A stretch of 64,000 nt of DNA from Candidatus Galacturonatibacter soehngenii (GTDB taxonomy: Bacteria; Bacillota; Clostridia; Lachnospirales; Lachnospiraceae), in contig NZ_WAGX01000005.1 of assembly GCF_008830185.1 (NCBI RefSeq), forward strand, positions 1,116,001 through 1,180,000, read 5' to 3'. A program made the translations under genes and the position numbers. The notes beneath the pieces are model-generated. The model was not told the DNA's origin. It made no database searches and saw only the letters and a program-made list of their open reading frames with translations. Shown here piece after piece: positions 46,247-55,035 of this stretch (positions within the stretch are counted from its first letter, which is position 1; every line of letters starts with the position of its first letter).

Positions 46247-46687
46247 TTACTTAACCCCCAGTCTTTCTTTGATATAGTCTGCGTACTGCCTTGATATCAT
46301 TAACTGTTCTCCATTGCTCATAGTCGCCCGAAGCTTTCGATCGATTTCTGCCTTCAAGGATATAATTTGCTTAAAATTAATGATACAAGATTTGTTAGCT
46401 CGAAAAAAATCCACCTTAGAAAGCTGTTCCTCTAATTCATACAGGTGCAGATATGTCTCATATACACTATCTTTTGTATATATGAATACTTTTTTATCAA
46501 CCGTATCAATATAAAGTACTTTTGATACATCAAGCAAATACGTTTCGCCTTCCTTGATTCCCGTTAATTGCATATCAAGCATACGTAGCATTGCTATCAT
46601 TTTTTCTATTTCTGGCGTTAAATGTTTACAGGTAATCGATACTTCAGTATCTGTGGCCTCAGATGCTGTCTTTATCGTAATTTTCAC
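46247..46687 (-). CDS. LytTR-domain transcriptional regulator
   Basis: A protein of 146 residues: a short N-terminal part and a LytTR DNA-binding domain (residues about 45-146: EGETYLLDVSKVLYIDTVDKKVFIYT, LYELEEQLSKVDFFRANKSCIINFKQI). There is no receiver domain, so it is controlled by its membrane partner rather than by phosphorylation. The start is a GTG at 46687. A paired direct repeat upstream fits autoregulation and control of the ABC-2 genes. Confidence 0.92.
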   Translation of the reverse strand: MKITIKTASEATDTEVSITCKHLTPEIEKMIAMLRMLDMQLTGIKEGETYLLDVSKVLYIDTVDKKVFIYTKDSVYETYLHLYELEEQLSKVDFFRANKSCIINFKQIISLKAEIDRKLRATMSNGEQLMISRQYADYIKERLGVK

Positions 46688-46717
46688 ATTCTCACCCTTT
46701 CTGTTTTCTATATCTAA

Positions 46718-46788
46718 ACTATAGCAAAGGATTGCTTATGCCACAAGTAACATATCGCTTGTTGCCATATATCGTACCTAAGTTGCCA
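46718..46788 (-). promoter_or_regulatory. LytTR operon promoter with 21-base-spaced direct repeats
   Basis: Minus strand TTGTGG (46741-46746), 17-base spacer, TATAGT (46718-46723). Upstream, TGGCAAC occurs twice (complements of 46761-46767 and 46782-46788) exactly 21 bases apart, two DNA turns, as LytTR sites normally are. Confidence 0.65.
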
Positions 46789-46801
46789 AATAGATTATAT
46801 A

Positions 46802-46850
46802 AAAAAGGAAAGCCAGATCCCTTATAATTAGGTATCTGGCTTTCCTTTTT
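46802..46850 (-). terminator. Terminator after the YbaK-type gene
   Basis: AAAAAGGAAAGCCAGAT (46802-46818) and ATCTGGCTTTCCTTTTT (46834-46850), a perfect 17-base stem ending in a T-run. It touches the stop codon. Confidence 0.85.
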
Positions 46851-47319
46851 ACTCCCATCCTTTGCATACATCAATCCAGGATGTATAGCCTGAGTAGTCC
46901 TCAAGCTCTTGTATCGTAAGTTCAATCGCACTGTTACTGCTTCCACAAGCTGGAAAGACCGTTTCAAATCGCTTTAATGATTCGTCAAGATATATGGTTA
47001 CACCTTCATTTACACCAAAAGGACATACGCCACCTACTTTGTGACCGATTTTTTCTTCTACCTCATCTGCAGTTAGCATCTTTGCTTTTGCACTAAATTG
47101 TGCTTTATATTTTGCATTATCTACCTTTGCATCTCCTGCTGCTACAATCAATATTGCTTGTCCATCCACCTGAAAGGATAAGGTCTTAGCAATCCTTTCT
47201 GGGTTACATCCAAGTGCCTTTGCTGCTAGTTCTACCGTTGCACTAGAAACATCAAATTCTTGTATTCTATCCTCTATCTTGTATTTTTTTAAATATTCTC
47301 TTACTCTTTCAATTGCCAT
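46849..47319 (-). CDS. YbaK/EbsC-family aminoacyl-tRNA deacylase
   Basis: A protein of 156 residues with the YbaK fold: CNPERIAKTLSFQVDGQAILIVAAGDAKVDNAKYKAQF (conserved Lys in IAKTL), GGVCPFGVNEGVTIYLDESL and ACGSSNSAIELT. These proteins hydrolyse mischarged tRNAs such as Cys-tRNA-Pro. The ATG at 47319 is 13 bases from GGAGG and a TTG at 47328 is four bases from it, so the exact start is uncertain. Stands alone. Confidence 0.88.
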   Translation of the reverse strand: MAIERVREYLKKYKIEDRIQEFDVSSATVELAAKALGCNPERIAKTLSFQVDGQAILIVAAGDAKVDNAKYKAQFSAKAKMLTADEVEEKIGHKVGGVCPFGVNEGVTIYLDESLKRFETVFPACGSSNSAIELTIQELEDYSGYTSWIDVCKGWE

Positions 47320-47455
47320 AATAACCAAATAACCTCCAATTTATTTCTTTGTATAAGTACCTGTTACTCTTAGTACTTTCAACATAACTTTCCAAACATT
47401 ATAACATTCTCTGACAAAATTACAAGTTTTCAAAACTACTCTAACCTATATAAGC

Positions 47456-47493
47456 ATAGGAGCTTCTTCTTTTAACAAGAAAGAAACTCCTAT
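47456..47493 (-). terminator. Hairpin after the iron-chelate importer operon
   Basis: ATAGGAG (47456-47462) and CTCCTAT (47487-47493) plus TTCTTCTT/AAGAAAGAA inner pairing. The T-run is poor, so termination strength is uncertain. Confidence 0.5.
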
Positions 47494-47525
47494 CTAAAAT
47501 TCATCTTCATTAATTTCCTTTTATG

Positions 47526-48329
47526 TTATTTGTAAACATGATGTCTTCCTTTTGGCACAATAAAAGGAGATCCTGATACTGGATCTTCAATTACTTTACA
47601 TGACAATCCAAAAACCTCGTGCATCAAACTTTCTGTAATAACCTCATAAGGCTCTCCTTGTGAAATTAAATTTCCCTTTTTTACTGCAAAAATATAATCT
47701 GCGTAGCGGGCAGATAAATTAATATCATGAAGAACCATGACAATGGTGGTTCCTCTTTTTCGATTCAAATCAGTTAGTAAATCAAGTATTTCAACTTGAT
47801 ATGTAATGTCAAGGTAAGTAGTTGGCTCATCTAATAGCAAGATATCCGTTTGTTGTGCTAATGCCATTGCAATCCAAACTCTTTGCCTTTGACCCCCTGA
47901 TAGTTCATCTACACTACGATTCGCAAGCTCTGTGATTCCCATAATGGAAAGTGCTTCTTCCACTGCTTCATAATCTTTTTTATCCATTCCCTTTAAAAAG
48001 CTTTGATAAGGAAAGCGTCCTCTTGATACCAAATCAGAGACTGTAATGCCTTCTGGTACTACTGGTGATTGGGGTAAAAGCCCCAATTCTTTTGCAAGTT
48101 GTTTGGGTGCAATCTCTCTGATTTTCTTACCATCTAATATCACTTCACCAGAGACTGGCTTAATTAATCTTGCTAATGTCTTTAATAGTGTTGATTTCCC
48201 ACATGCATTTGCACCAATTATTACACTGATTTTGTTTTGTGGAATGGAAACATCCATATTATTTACAATGATTTTATTATCATATCCTGCGACCAGATTA
48301 CTGGCACCAAAATTAGATCTTTGATTCAT
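47526..48329 (-). CDS. Ferric-siderophore ABC transporter ATP-binding protein (FepC/FhuC-like)
   Basis: A protein of 267 residues: Walker A GANACGKST, signature ELSGGQRQRVWIAMAL, Walker B ILLLDEPTTYLDI, switch His in VLHDINLSARY. The TTYLDI form is typical for iron-chelate uptake. Overlaps the permease gene by four bases. Last gene of a four-gene operon. Confidence 0.93.
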   Translation of the reverse strand: MNQRSNFGASNLVAGYDNKIIVNNMDVSIPQNKISVIIGANACGKSTLLKTLARLIKPVSGEVILDGKKIREIAPKQLAKELGLLPQSPVVPEGITVSDLVSRGRFPYQSFLKGMDKKDYEAVEEALSIMGITELANRSVDELSGGQRQRVWIAMALAQQTDILLLDEPTTYLDITYQVEILDLLTDLNRKRGTTIVMVLHDINLSARYADYIFAVKKGNLISQGEPYEVITESLMHEVFGLSCKVIEDPVSGSPFIVPKGRHHVYK

Positions 48330-49360
48330 GCTGCTCCTCCAGTTTTATTCATACGTATCAATAAGTAAAGAAGATAGGGTGCTCCAAGTATTCCTGTTAT
48401 GATTCCTACAGGGAAATTCGTATCAAAGGCATATTGTCCTATGATATCTGCCAAAAGAACCAATACAGAACCAGTTAGACCCGCTGGAAGAATGGTAGCA
48501 ATTCCTTTCCCCGCAAGCCAACCAGCAATTGGACCTGCTAAGAAAGCAACAAACGAAATCGGGCCAGTTACTGCAGTGGCTACCGCAATTAGAAATACCG
48601 CGCATAAAACCAGTAATATTCTTGTTCGATCCGTTCTTAATCCCAGTGTAATAGCAGAATGTTCTCCTAATTCAAGAATTTTTAACTTTCTTCCTAGTAG
48701 AACTAGCAAACCACCAAAGAACAAAACAGTAAAGCAAAGTGCTGGTATTGATTTCATCTGAATTCCATTTAGACTACCATTTAGCCATCTAAGTGCTGCT
48801 GGTACATCGTAATGATTTGCTCTTAGAAGCAAATAAGAAATCACTGCATTTAACATTGCCTGTAGTCCAATGCCTATCAGGATTAATCTTCCTCCTGAAA
48901 AGCTACCGCCTCTGCTTAGTATATAGATAAGAGAAGATACTAAAAGACCACTGATTACAGCTGCAATTGATACAGCACTACCGCTTACTTGAAATACCAG
49001 AATACAAAACACAGCTGCAACACTAGAACCAGATGTAATCCCAATAATATCAGGGCTTGCAAGTGGATTGCGAAGCATCGTCTGAAAGGTACATCCCGCC
49101 ATACCAAAGGCCATACCAGCTAAAAGTCCTGCAAGCATTCTCGGTAGTCTTAAGGTCATAATTGCAAAGGTAGCACCCTTTATTTCTTCTCCAGCTAATA
49201 CTCTAAGAATAATAGATAAAGGATATTTGGTATTTCCCAGATAAAGAATCATTCCAGCAAGAATTAATGCTATAAGCGCAAGACACATGGAAACGAATAA
49301 AAACCTATATTTTCTTTTTACAAATCCTAATTCTACATCATTTATTTTCTCTGTTATCAT
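48326..49360 (-). CDS. FecCD-family iron-chelate permease
   Basis: A protein of 344 residues with about nine membrane segments and family signatures TLRLPRMLAGLLAGMAFGMAGCTFQTMLRNPLASPDIIGITSGS and GPISFVAFLAGPIAGWLAG. It pairs with the second FecCD protein encoded directly upstream to make a heterodimeric channel. Four-base overlaps (ATGA) on both sides indicate translational coupling. Confidence 0.93.
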   Translation of the reverse strand: MITEKINDVELGFVKRKYRFLFVSMCLALIALILAGMILYLGNTKYPLSIILRVLAGEEIKGATFAIMTLRLPRMLAGLLAGMAFGMAGCTFQTMLRNPLASPDIIGITSGSSVAAVFCILVFQVSGSAVSIAAVISGLLVSSLIYILSRGGSFSGGRLILIGIGLQAMLNAVISYLLLRANHYDVPAALRWLNGSLNGIQMKSIPALCFTVLFFGGLLVLLGRKLKILELGEHSAITLGLRTDRTRILLVLCAVFLIAVATAVTGPISFVAFLAGPIAGWLAGKGIATILPAGLTGSVLVLLADIIGQYAFDTNFPVGIITGILGAPYLLYLLIRMNKTGGAA

Positions 49361-50355
49361 AGTGAACGTACCTTTACTCTCATTGCGATAAATACTAGTA
49401 CTGGCGCTCCTAAAAAGGCCGTAACAATACCAGCTTCTAACTCTCCAGGTGCTCCAAGAAGTCTACCAAAAACATCCGATAAAGTTAATAGTACGGCTCC
49501 ACCCACAGCAGACATTGGAATTATAAGTCTCATATCAGCTCCACAAATAAGTCTTACCGTATGTGGAATCATCAGCCCCACAAATCCAATGGGACCTGCT
49601 ATTGCAGTAACTGCACCACAAAGCAAAACACCTGCAAAAGCTCCTACCAAGCGAATTAAGCCAGTTCTTACACCTAATCCAGTAGCCACATCATCTCCAA
49701 GTGCCATAGCATTTAGCGCAGATGACGTTAAAAGAGCGAGTAAAATACCAACGATAATGAATGGAATTACAAGTAAAATCCCCTTCCAAGTAGCACCGCT
49801 CACACTTCCAACCTGCCAAAAGCGAAAATCTTGCATTGCCTGTGATCGTGGGAGTACGATTGCACTTACAATAGACGTTAAAGCGGCACTTGTTGCTGTA
49901 CCTGCTAATGCAAGTTTAATCGGAGTTGCTCCTCCTGATCCCATAGAACCAATGCGATATACAAAGAAAGCCGTAAGCGCTGCTCCCAACAAAGCAAACC
50001 AAATATATTCTTTTGCAGTACTAATGTTAAAAAAAGCAATTCCACTTACGACAAATAAAGAAGCCCCTGTATTGACCCCAAGTATACTGGGGTCGGCAAC
50101 AGGGTTTCTTGTAATCGCCTGCATCAGTGCTCCTGAAACTCCTAGTGAAGCTCCTGCTATGATACTAAATACAGTTCGTGGAATACGTTCATAAACAACT
50201 TTTGCCTCAAAGGAAGTTCGATCACCACTAAATAGTGTATGTAGTACGCTATTGATTCCAATATTCCTTGATCCAAATGCTAAAGATGCAATCACACAAA
50301 GGAGTAATCCTAAAGCACTAATACCAAGTAATGTTACTATTTGCTTCTTTCTCAT
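49357..50355 (-). CDS. FecCD-family iron-chelate permease
   Basis: A protein of 332 residues with about nine membrane segments; signatures RIPRTVFSIIAGASLGVSGALMQAITRNPVADPSILGVNTGAS and GPIGFVGLMIPHTVRLICG. Starts inside the end of the binding-protein gene and overlaps the next permease gene by four bases. Confidence 0.93.
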   Translation of the reverse strand: MRKKQIVTLLGISALGLLLCVIASLAFGSRNIGINSVLHTLFSGDRTSFEAKVVYERIPRTVFSIIAGASLGVSGALMQAITRNPVADPSILGVNTGASLFVVSGIAFFNISTAKEYIWFALLGAALTAFFVYRIGSMGSGGATPIKLALAGTATSAALTSIVSAIVLPRSQAMQDFRFWQVGSVSGATWKGILLVIPFIIVGILLALLTSSALNAMALGDDVATGLGVRTGLIRLVGAFAGVLLCGAVTAIAGPIGFVGLMIPHTVRLICGADMRLIIPMSAVGGAVLLTLSDVFGRLLGAPGELEAGIVTAFLGAPVLVFIAMRVKVRSL

Positions 50356-51455
50356 TGTACTTTATCTGCCGCCTCTTTATATATACTTAAGAATTCATCA
50401 ATGGTTGCAGGGATTGAAAGTGCACTTGGTGTCGCTGCTGCTGCTAATGCTGAGTTATCTTCGATTAAAGCAACAGAACCTCTTTGTACTGCTGGAATAC
50501 TTCCGATTAATTCATCTGCCTGCATCGCTTTTAATAACTCTTCGTTTCCGTAGGCAACTATAATATCTACATCTTTTAATACATCCGCATTTTCCGCACT
50601 TAGTTCTAGCGCAAAGCTTCCTGCACCTTCCATCATTGCTTTTACACTTTCTGGAACTACCATTCCAAGATCTTCTAGGTAAGCAGCTCGTGGGTCCGTT
50701 GGAAGATACACATAGAATTTTCCAAGATCCGTTGGACTAAAATAAAAGAATGCCGCACTTTTACCTGCAATCTGTGGGTAGGCTGTTACTTTTTCAGCAA
50801 TTAACGCTTCAAGCTCTGCTACCAACTCTTCACCTTCTGTTTTCATACCCATACCAGTAGCATCAAGAATAATCTGATCACGCCAATAAGTCTGCCATGC
50901 TACCGTTGGATAAGCAACAACTGGAGCAATTTGACTTAATAAATCATATTCTTCCTGTGTAACACCAGAATAAGCTGCTAAAATAACATCTGGTTGTGCA
51001 TCACTTATTGCCTCAAAGTCTAGTCCATCTGAATCTGCAAAAAGAACTGGATTTTGTTCTCCTAATTTATCAAAAGCCTCTTTTGTCCATGGTAATAGTT
51101 TCTCTCCTTCTGCTACTCCATAGTTTGCTTCTGAAACCCCTACAGGTACAACCCCAAGCGCTAATGCAACATCTTGGTTCCCCCAAGAAATCGTTACTAT
51201 ATTTTCTGGCTTTTCATTGATGATTGTCTCACCAAAAGCATGAGTGATAGTAATTGGATAAGATACTGCTGTAGCACTCTCATCACTAGACTCCTTCATC
51301 TCTTTCGATGCTTCTTCATCTGCTTCCTTTGTATCAGCTTTACTAGTTTCCTCTTGTTGTGTTGAGCTTGTTGTTGTATTATTACCGCATGCGGCTAGCA
51401 TACTTGTTGCTACCAGTAATGTTAATAGGCCTGAACCAAATTTTCTTAATTTCAT
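50352..51455 (-). CDS. Iron-chelate ABC transporter substrate-binding lipoprotein
   Basis: A protein of 367 residues. Signal peptide with lipobox LAAC (Cys about 23), a long Thr/Ser/Glu/Lys linker (24-60), then a helical-backbone binding fold (PITITHAFGETIINEKPENIVTISWGNQDVALALGVVPVGV). Start at ATG 51455, preceded by GAAGGAG; an in-frame start at 51479 lies upstream of that site. Probably binds a ferric hydroxamate or similar siderophore, but the ligand cannot be read from the sequence. Confidence 0.92.
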   Translation of the reverse strand: MKLRKFGSGLLTLLVATSMLAACGNNTTTSSTQQEETSKADTKEADEEASKEMKESSDESATAVSYPITITHAFGETIINEKPENIVTISWGNQDVALALGVVPVGVSEANYGVAEGEKLLPWTKEAFDKLGEQNPVLFADSDGLDFEAISDAQPDVILAAYSGVTQEEYDLLSQIAPVVAYPTVAWQTYWRDQIILDATGMGMKTEGEELVAELEALIAEKVTAYPQIAGKSAAFFYFSPTDLGKFYVYLPTDPRAAYLEDLGMVVPESVKAMMEGAGSFALELSAENADVLKDVDIIVAYGNEELLKAMQADELIGSIPAVQRGSVALIEDNSALAAAATPSALSIPATIDEFLSIYKEAADKVQ

Positions 51456-51500
51456 AATAATTCTCCTTCCGAACAGCAAGTGGGCACTTACAGTAGTTAT

Positions 51501-51540
51501 ATAAAAATAGCCCTAGTTAGAACTCTCTAACCATGGCTAT
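51501..51540 (-). promoter_or_regulatory. Promoter-proximal hairpin with T-run: attenuator or metal-repressor operator
   Basis: Immediately after the -10 box the minus strand reads ATAGCC...GTTAGA / TCTAAC...GGGCTAT followed by TTTTTAT. As RNA it is a terminator-like hairpin at the very 5' end of the transcript; as DNA the inner GGTTAGAGAGTTCTAACTA resembles DtxR/IdeR-type boxes. Either reading would link the operon to iron supply. Confidence 0.55.
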
Positions 51541-51567
51541 TATACTTGTTACTTTTAAACTTGTCAA
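51539..51567 (-). promoter_or_regulatory. Promoter of the iron-chelate importer operon
   Basis: Minus strand perfect TTGACA (51562-51567), 17-base spacer, perfect TATAAT (51539-51544). No gene lies between it and the binding-protein start; upstream to 51792 the sequence shows nothing else I recognise. Confidence 0.8.
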
Positions 51568-51792
51568 CCAAAACTATACAATTTATTCAAATAGTGAATT
51601 TCACTTCACTCTCGCATACATCGGCTAATTCTCATTGAATTAAAAAGTCTGATACTAAAATAAATGAACAAATCTTTTCTTGCAAATTAGCTTATTCAGC
51701 TGGTGGCTTGTGGAGTCTTCTAAGTTACTGGTGTGCGAAGGGTTGCATTGAGACACCAACTGAATTAGCGAATACAATCTTGTCTTAATCCC

Positions 51793-52173
51793 TTACTCAT
51801 GTAATTCTAAGGGAAGTCCATCTGGGTCAAAGAAAAAAGTCATTTTCTTATTTGTAACTTCGTCCAAACGGATTGGTTCTGTCTCAATTCCAAGTGCATT
51901 CAATTCCTTCACTGTTTCGTTTATATCTTCCACATAAAAGGCTAAATGGCGAAGTCCGTAAGCTTCTGGATAACTTGGTCTTTTGGGGTTGTTGTTACCA
52001 GAAAAGAGTTCTAGTTCACAGCCCTCTAGTTCTAAATCTAGCTTATAGTCATTTCTTTCTTTTCTATATGTTTCTCTGATTACGCGAAATCCAAGTAAGT
52101 CAACATAAAAATGTTTTGATTTCTCGTAGTCTGACACAATAATGGCAACGTGATGTATTTTTTTTAGATTCAT
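51793..52173 (-). CDS. VOC-superfamily (glyoxalase/bleomycin-resistance fold) protein
   Basis: A protein of 126 residues, two beta-alpha-beta-beta-beta modules. Probable metal ligands: His in KIHHVAI, Glu in CELELF, His in LRHLAFYV and Glu in LPLELHE. Length and GLRHLAFYVEDI match the GloA2/SMU1112c-like group. Start at ATG 52173 after GAGGAGG; an earlier ATG (52197) is upstream of that site. The substrate is unknown; methylglyoxal detoxification is possible. Confidence 0.88.
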   Translation of the reverse strand: MNLKKIHHVAIIVSDYEKSKHFYVDLLGFRVIRETYRKERNDYKLDLELEGCELELFSGNNNPKRPSYPEAYGLRHLAFYVEDINETVKELNALGIETEPIRLDEVTNKKMTFFFDPDGLPLELHE

Positions 52174-52211
52174 AATAATGCCTCCTCTCCCTCTCATTAT
52201 GATACTTTCTC

Positions 52212-52240
52212 AAAAAAACAGGAATCTTTTGAAGATTCCT
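52212..52240 (-). terminator. Terminator after the rhamnulose-phosphate aldolase gene
   Basis: Minus strand AGGAATCTT and AAGATTCCT (52220-52240) with a three-base loop, followed by G and seven T. Confidence 0.8.
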
Positions 52241-52332
52241 CCCACTTTAAACCTACTTAAAAATGCAATGTTTAAAGATGAAGCAAACTCATTTAGACTC
52301 CTGTTTTATTGATTACAATCAATACAGATTAT

Positions 52333-53163
52333 TTATTCCTTCTCATATAAGAACTGTTCTGGTAATGATACTTTAAAGTCCTTTGCTAAGTCTCTGAAAT
52401 TCTGTGGCTGAATGGTTTGTAATTTATGTGGAGACATGGATAACATTTTCACTAAAATTTCTGCTGATTTTTCAACTGTGTGCATAAGACCAAAGGTAAG
52501 ATCAAAGTCTGCGCCAGAGCAAAACATACCATGATGTGCCCAGATAGCAACATCATACTTCTCCATTAACTGGGCTGTTTTAATCGCAATTGCTCTGCCT
52601 CCTGGTACCATCCATCCAATAACACCTACGCCTCCTGGAAATACTACTGGGCATTCGGTCGCCATTTCCCAAAGCTCTCTTGTAAATACTTCATCATTTA
52701 GAGGTAATACAAATGTCAATGCAATGATATTTGTTGTATGTGCATGATAAATTACGCGATGTTCACCATTTGTCACTCTCTTTTTTACTTCATGGTTCAT
52801 TAAGTGAGTCGGAAGTTCACTTGTTGGTGTACCTCCTTCTACCAATCCCCATCTAATTCTATAGTTAACACCCTTTTCATCTATTTCAATGATGGCAATA
52901 CATGCCTCAGGATCAACAATAATATTTCTAAAATACTTTCCACTTCCAGTTACTAAAAAATATTCTCCAGCAAGTCCTGGAACCTCTGCACCAATCTCTA
53001 ACCATTCACCTGGGCAGTTCAACCTAGGCTGTATGGATTGCACCTCATCTGGTTTTAAACGATAACTTAAGTTTCCTCCGTTTCGTTCATGCCATCCTAG
53101 TTGATATCCATCATCTGCCATCTTAATAAATCCTTTTACGAATTTTGATTCTAGAATTCTCAT
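52333..53163 (-). CDS. rhaD: L-rhamnulose-1-phosphate aldolase
   Basis: A protein of 276 residues of the class II aldolase family. It matches RhaD in LGWHERNGGNLSYRL, FLVTGSGKYFRNI, zinc-binding His residues in IYHAHTTN and Glu/His in WAHHGMFCSG, the last being specific to RhaD rather than FucA. It splits rhamnulose-1-phosphate into DHAP and lactaldehyde. GGAGG lies before the ATG. No rhamnose isomerase or kinase is adjacent, so the rest of the pathway must be elsewhere. Confidence 0.92.
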   Translation of the reverse strand: MRILESKFVKGFIKMADDGYQLGWHERNGGNLSYRLKPDEVQSIQPRLNCPGEWLEIGAEVPGLAGEYFLVTGSGKYFRNIIVDPEACIAIIEIDEKGVNYRIRWGLVEGGTPTSELPTHLMNHEVKKRVTNGEHRVIYHAHTTNIIALTFVLPLNDEVFTRELWEMATECPVVFPGGVGVIGWMVPGGRAIAIKTAQLMEKYDVAIWAHHGMFCSGADFDLTFGLMHTVEKSAEILVKMLSMSPHKLQTIQPQNFRDLAKDFKVSLPEQFLYEKE

Positions 53164-53225
53164 ACGATCTGCCTCCTTTCTCTTTCTTTTATTTTATCAC
53201 ATAAAACAAGATAAAAGGAAGGTGT

Positions 53226-53260
53226 AAAAGTACTGATTTCTATAGCAAATTAGTACTTTT
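53226..53260 (-). terminator. Terminator after the siroheme reductase gene
   Basis: AAAAGTACT (53226-53234) and AGTACTTTT (53252-53260), with T-run in the distal arm on the minus strand. Confidence 0.6.
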
Positions 53261-53282
53261 TAAAGATTAATTGCACAAAATT

Positions 53283-54875
53283 TTATTTTATACATTGTTT
53301 TATAGATTCCAATCCCACCCGACTTACAAATTGATGAAATAGTTCCTCTTCGTTTCGATTATCAAGGTAAAAAAGTATCAGTCTTTCAATCGCTAAATGA
53401 ACTTCACTTGCTTTTATACGACAATCCAAGTTTTCTGCGAATTTTCCATCACCATATAGCGTACCACCAATCCACATAGTAAACGCATCTACAAGACCTT
53501 CGTCTGTCTTAATCTTTGCTCCTTGCAAGCTGATATCTGCTATTTGCTTTTGTCCACATGAATTTGGGCAACCTGTTATGTGAATTCTGATAGGAGTTTC
53601 TAACTTTATTTTATCATTTAAGTAGGTTATTATCTCTCGTGCTCGATTCTTTGTTTCCACAATCGCCAAATTACAAAATTCCTTACCAGTACAAGCAACC
53701 GTATGGCCAAGAAAGGAGTCTGGATGAGGTGACAAACGTTTAAAAACCTCGTGTTCTAGCACTTGTGAAAGATTTGAATCATCTATCCCAGTAAGGATAA
53801 GATTTTGGGTTAACGTGGTTCTTATGCTACCATCGCCATATTCTTCACTGATATTAGCAAGCGCAAACAGTTCATCTGCTGTTACTTCGCCAAATGGAAC
53901 ATTTAGCCCAATGTAATTTTTCTTACCTTGCTTTTGAGCATGCACCCCATGGTAATAAGATGCATTCCAATCAACCATTTCATCTTCACCACGTTCATTT
54001 ATTACGTCAACATATTCTAATAATTTATTCTGAAATTTTTGAGCGCCCCAGTCTTTTATTAAGAATTTAAGCCTTGCATGGGTTCTTTTTTCTCGATATC
54101 CGTAATCTCTAAATATGGTACATGCTGCCCTCGCAACTGATAATACTTCTTCTGGTTTCACGAATAAGTCAAGCTTTTGTGCTAGCATTGGAGCTGCCGA
54201 TAAGCCTCCGCCTACCCATACATGAAATCCAATTGTTCTTTTTCCATCTATTTCTTTTGTTGCTGGTGTAAATGCCAAATCATTGATTTGAGCATGCCCT
54301 GCATTGTGTATGCTAGAAGAAATTGATATTTTAAATTTCCTTGGTAGATTCGAAAAATCTTTATTCAGCACAAAAAATTCATTCACTTGGTGTACCAAAG
54401 AAGTGGTATCTAATAGTTCCTCTTTGTCTACTCCTGTGATAGGGTTTCCTACAATGGTTCTTGGGCAATCACCACATGCTTCAACGCTACTTAAGGAACA
54501 AGAAGCAAGTCTTTCAAATATACTTGGAATATTTTCAACTTGAATCCAGTGAAATTGAATTGCACCTCTGGTTGTAATATTGGCAACTCCACGTCCAAAA
54601 TCCTTTGCAATTCCTGCTAAAACCTTAAGCTGCTGCTTTGTAATGATTCCAGAATTAATACGAACCCTCATCATAAAATATCCATCTCTAGGCTTTTGCT
54701 CATACACTCCTGCCCATTTAAAACGATTCATATCATCAGGTGTAATGGAAGAATACCCTTCTTTTGAATATTTATCGATAATGGTTTGAATGACATCCAA
54801 ACCATCTTTTTCAAGCTTGATATATTCCACTTCATTTAACTTATCATTATCAGACCATATTGCTTTGTAAGACAT
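53283..54875 (-). CDS. Siroheme-[4Fe-4S] nitrite/sulfite reductase
   Basis: A protein of 530 residues with two ferredoxin-like half domains and two NIR_SIR domains. The cluster/siroheme ligands are CTGKEFC (about 405-411) and CPNSC (about 449-453); ITTRGAIQFHW and RINSGIITKQQL are typical of the ferredoxin-dependent assimilatory type. GAGGAG lies before the ATG. It is encoded alone, without reductase partner, so ferredoxin is the likely donor. Nitrite versus sulfite cannot be decided from the sequence alone. Confidence 0.9.
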   Translation of the reverse strand: MSYKAIWSDNDKLNEVEYIKLEKDGLDVIQTIIDKYSKEGYSSITPDDMNRFKWAGVYEQKPRDGYFMMRVRINSGIITKQQLKVLAGIAKDFGRGVANITTRGAIQFHWIQVENIPSIFERLASCSLSSVEACGDCPRTIVGNPITGVDKEELLDTTSLVHQVNEFFVLNKDFSNLPRKFKISISSSIHNAGHAQINDLAFTPATKEIDGKRTIGFHVWVGGGLSAAPMLAQKLDLFVKPEEVLSVARAACTIFRDYGYREKRTHARLKFLIKDWGAQKFQNKLLEYVDVINERGEDEMVDWNASYYHGVHAQKQGKKNYIGLNVPFGEVTADELFALANISEEYGDGSIRTTLTQNLILTGIDDSNLSQVLEHEVFKRLSPHPDSFLGHTVACTGKEFCNLAIVETKNRAREIITYLNDKIKLETPIRIHITGCPNSCGQKQIADISLQGAKIKTDEGLVDAFTMWIGGTLYGDGKFAENLDCRIKASEVHLAIERLILFYLDNRNEEELFHQFVSRVGLESIKQCIK

Positions 54876-55035
54876 GATATCTCCTCATTCCTTTTTTATT
54901 TTCTATTGTTACTCTATCAATATACAAGAATCCTACCATTCTTTTCCACCAGTATAACATATACCTTTTTCAAGGAACAAGTAATAATTTCTGATAACAA
55001 GAGCAATTCATTCTATGAGTATGAACTTATCAGCC

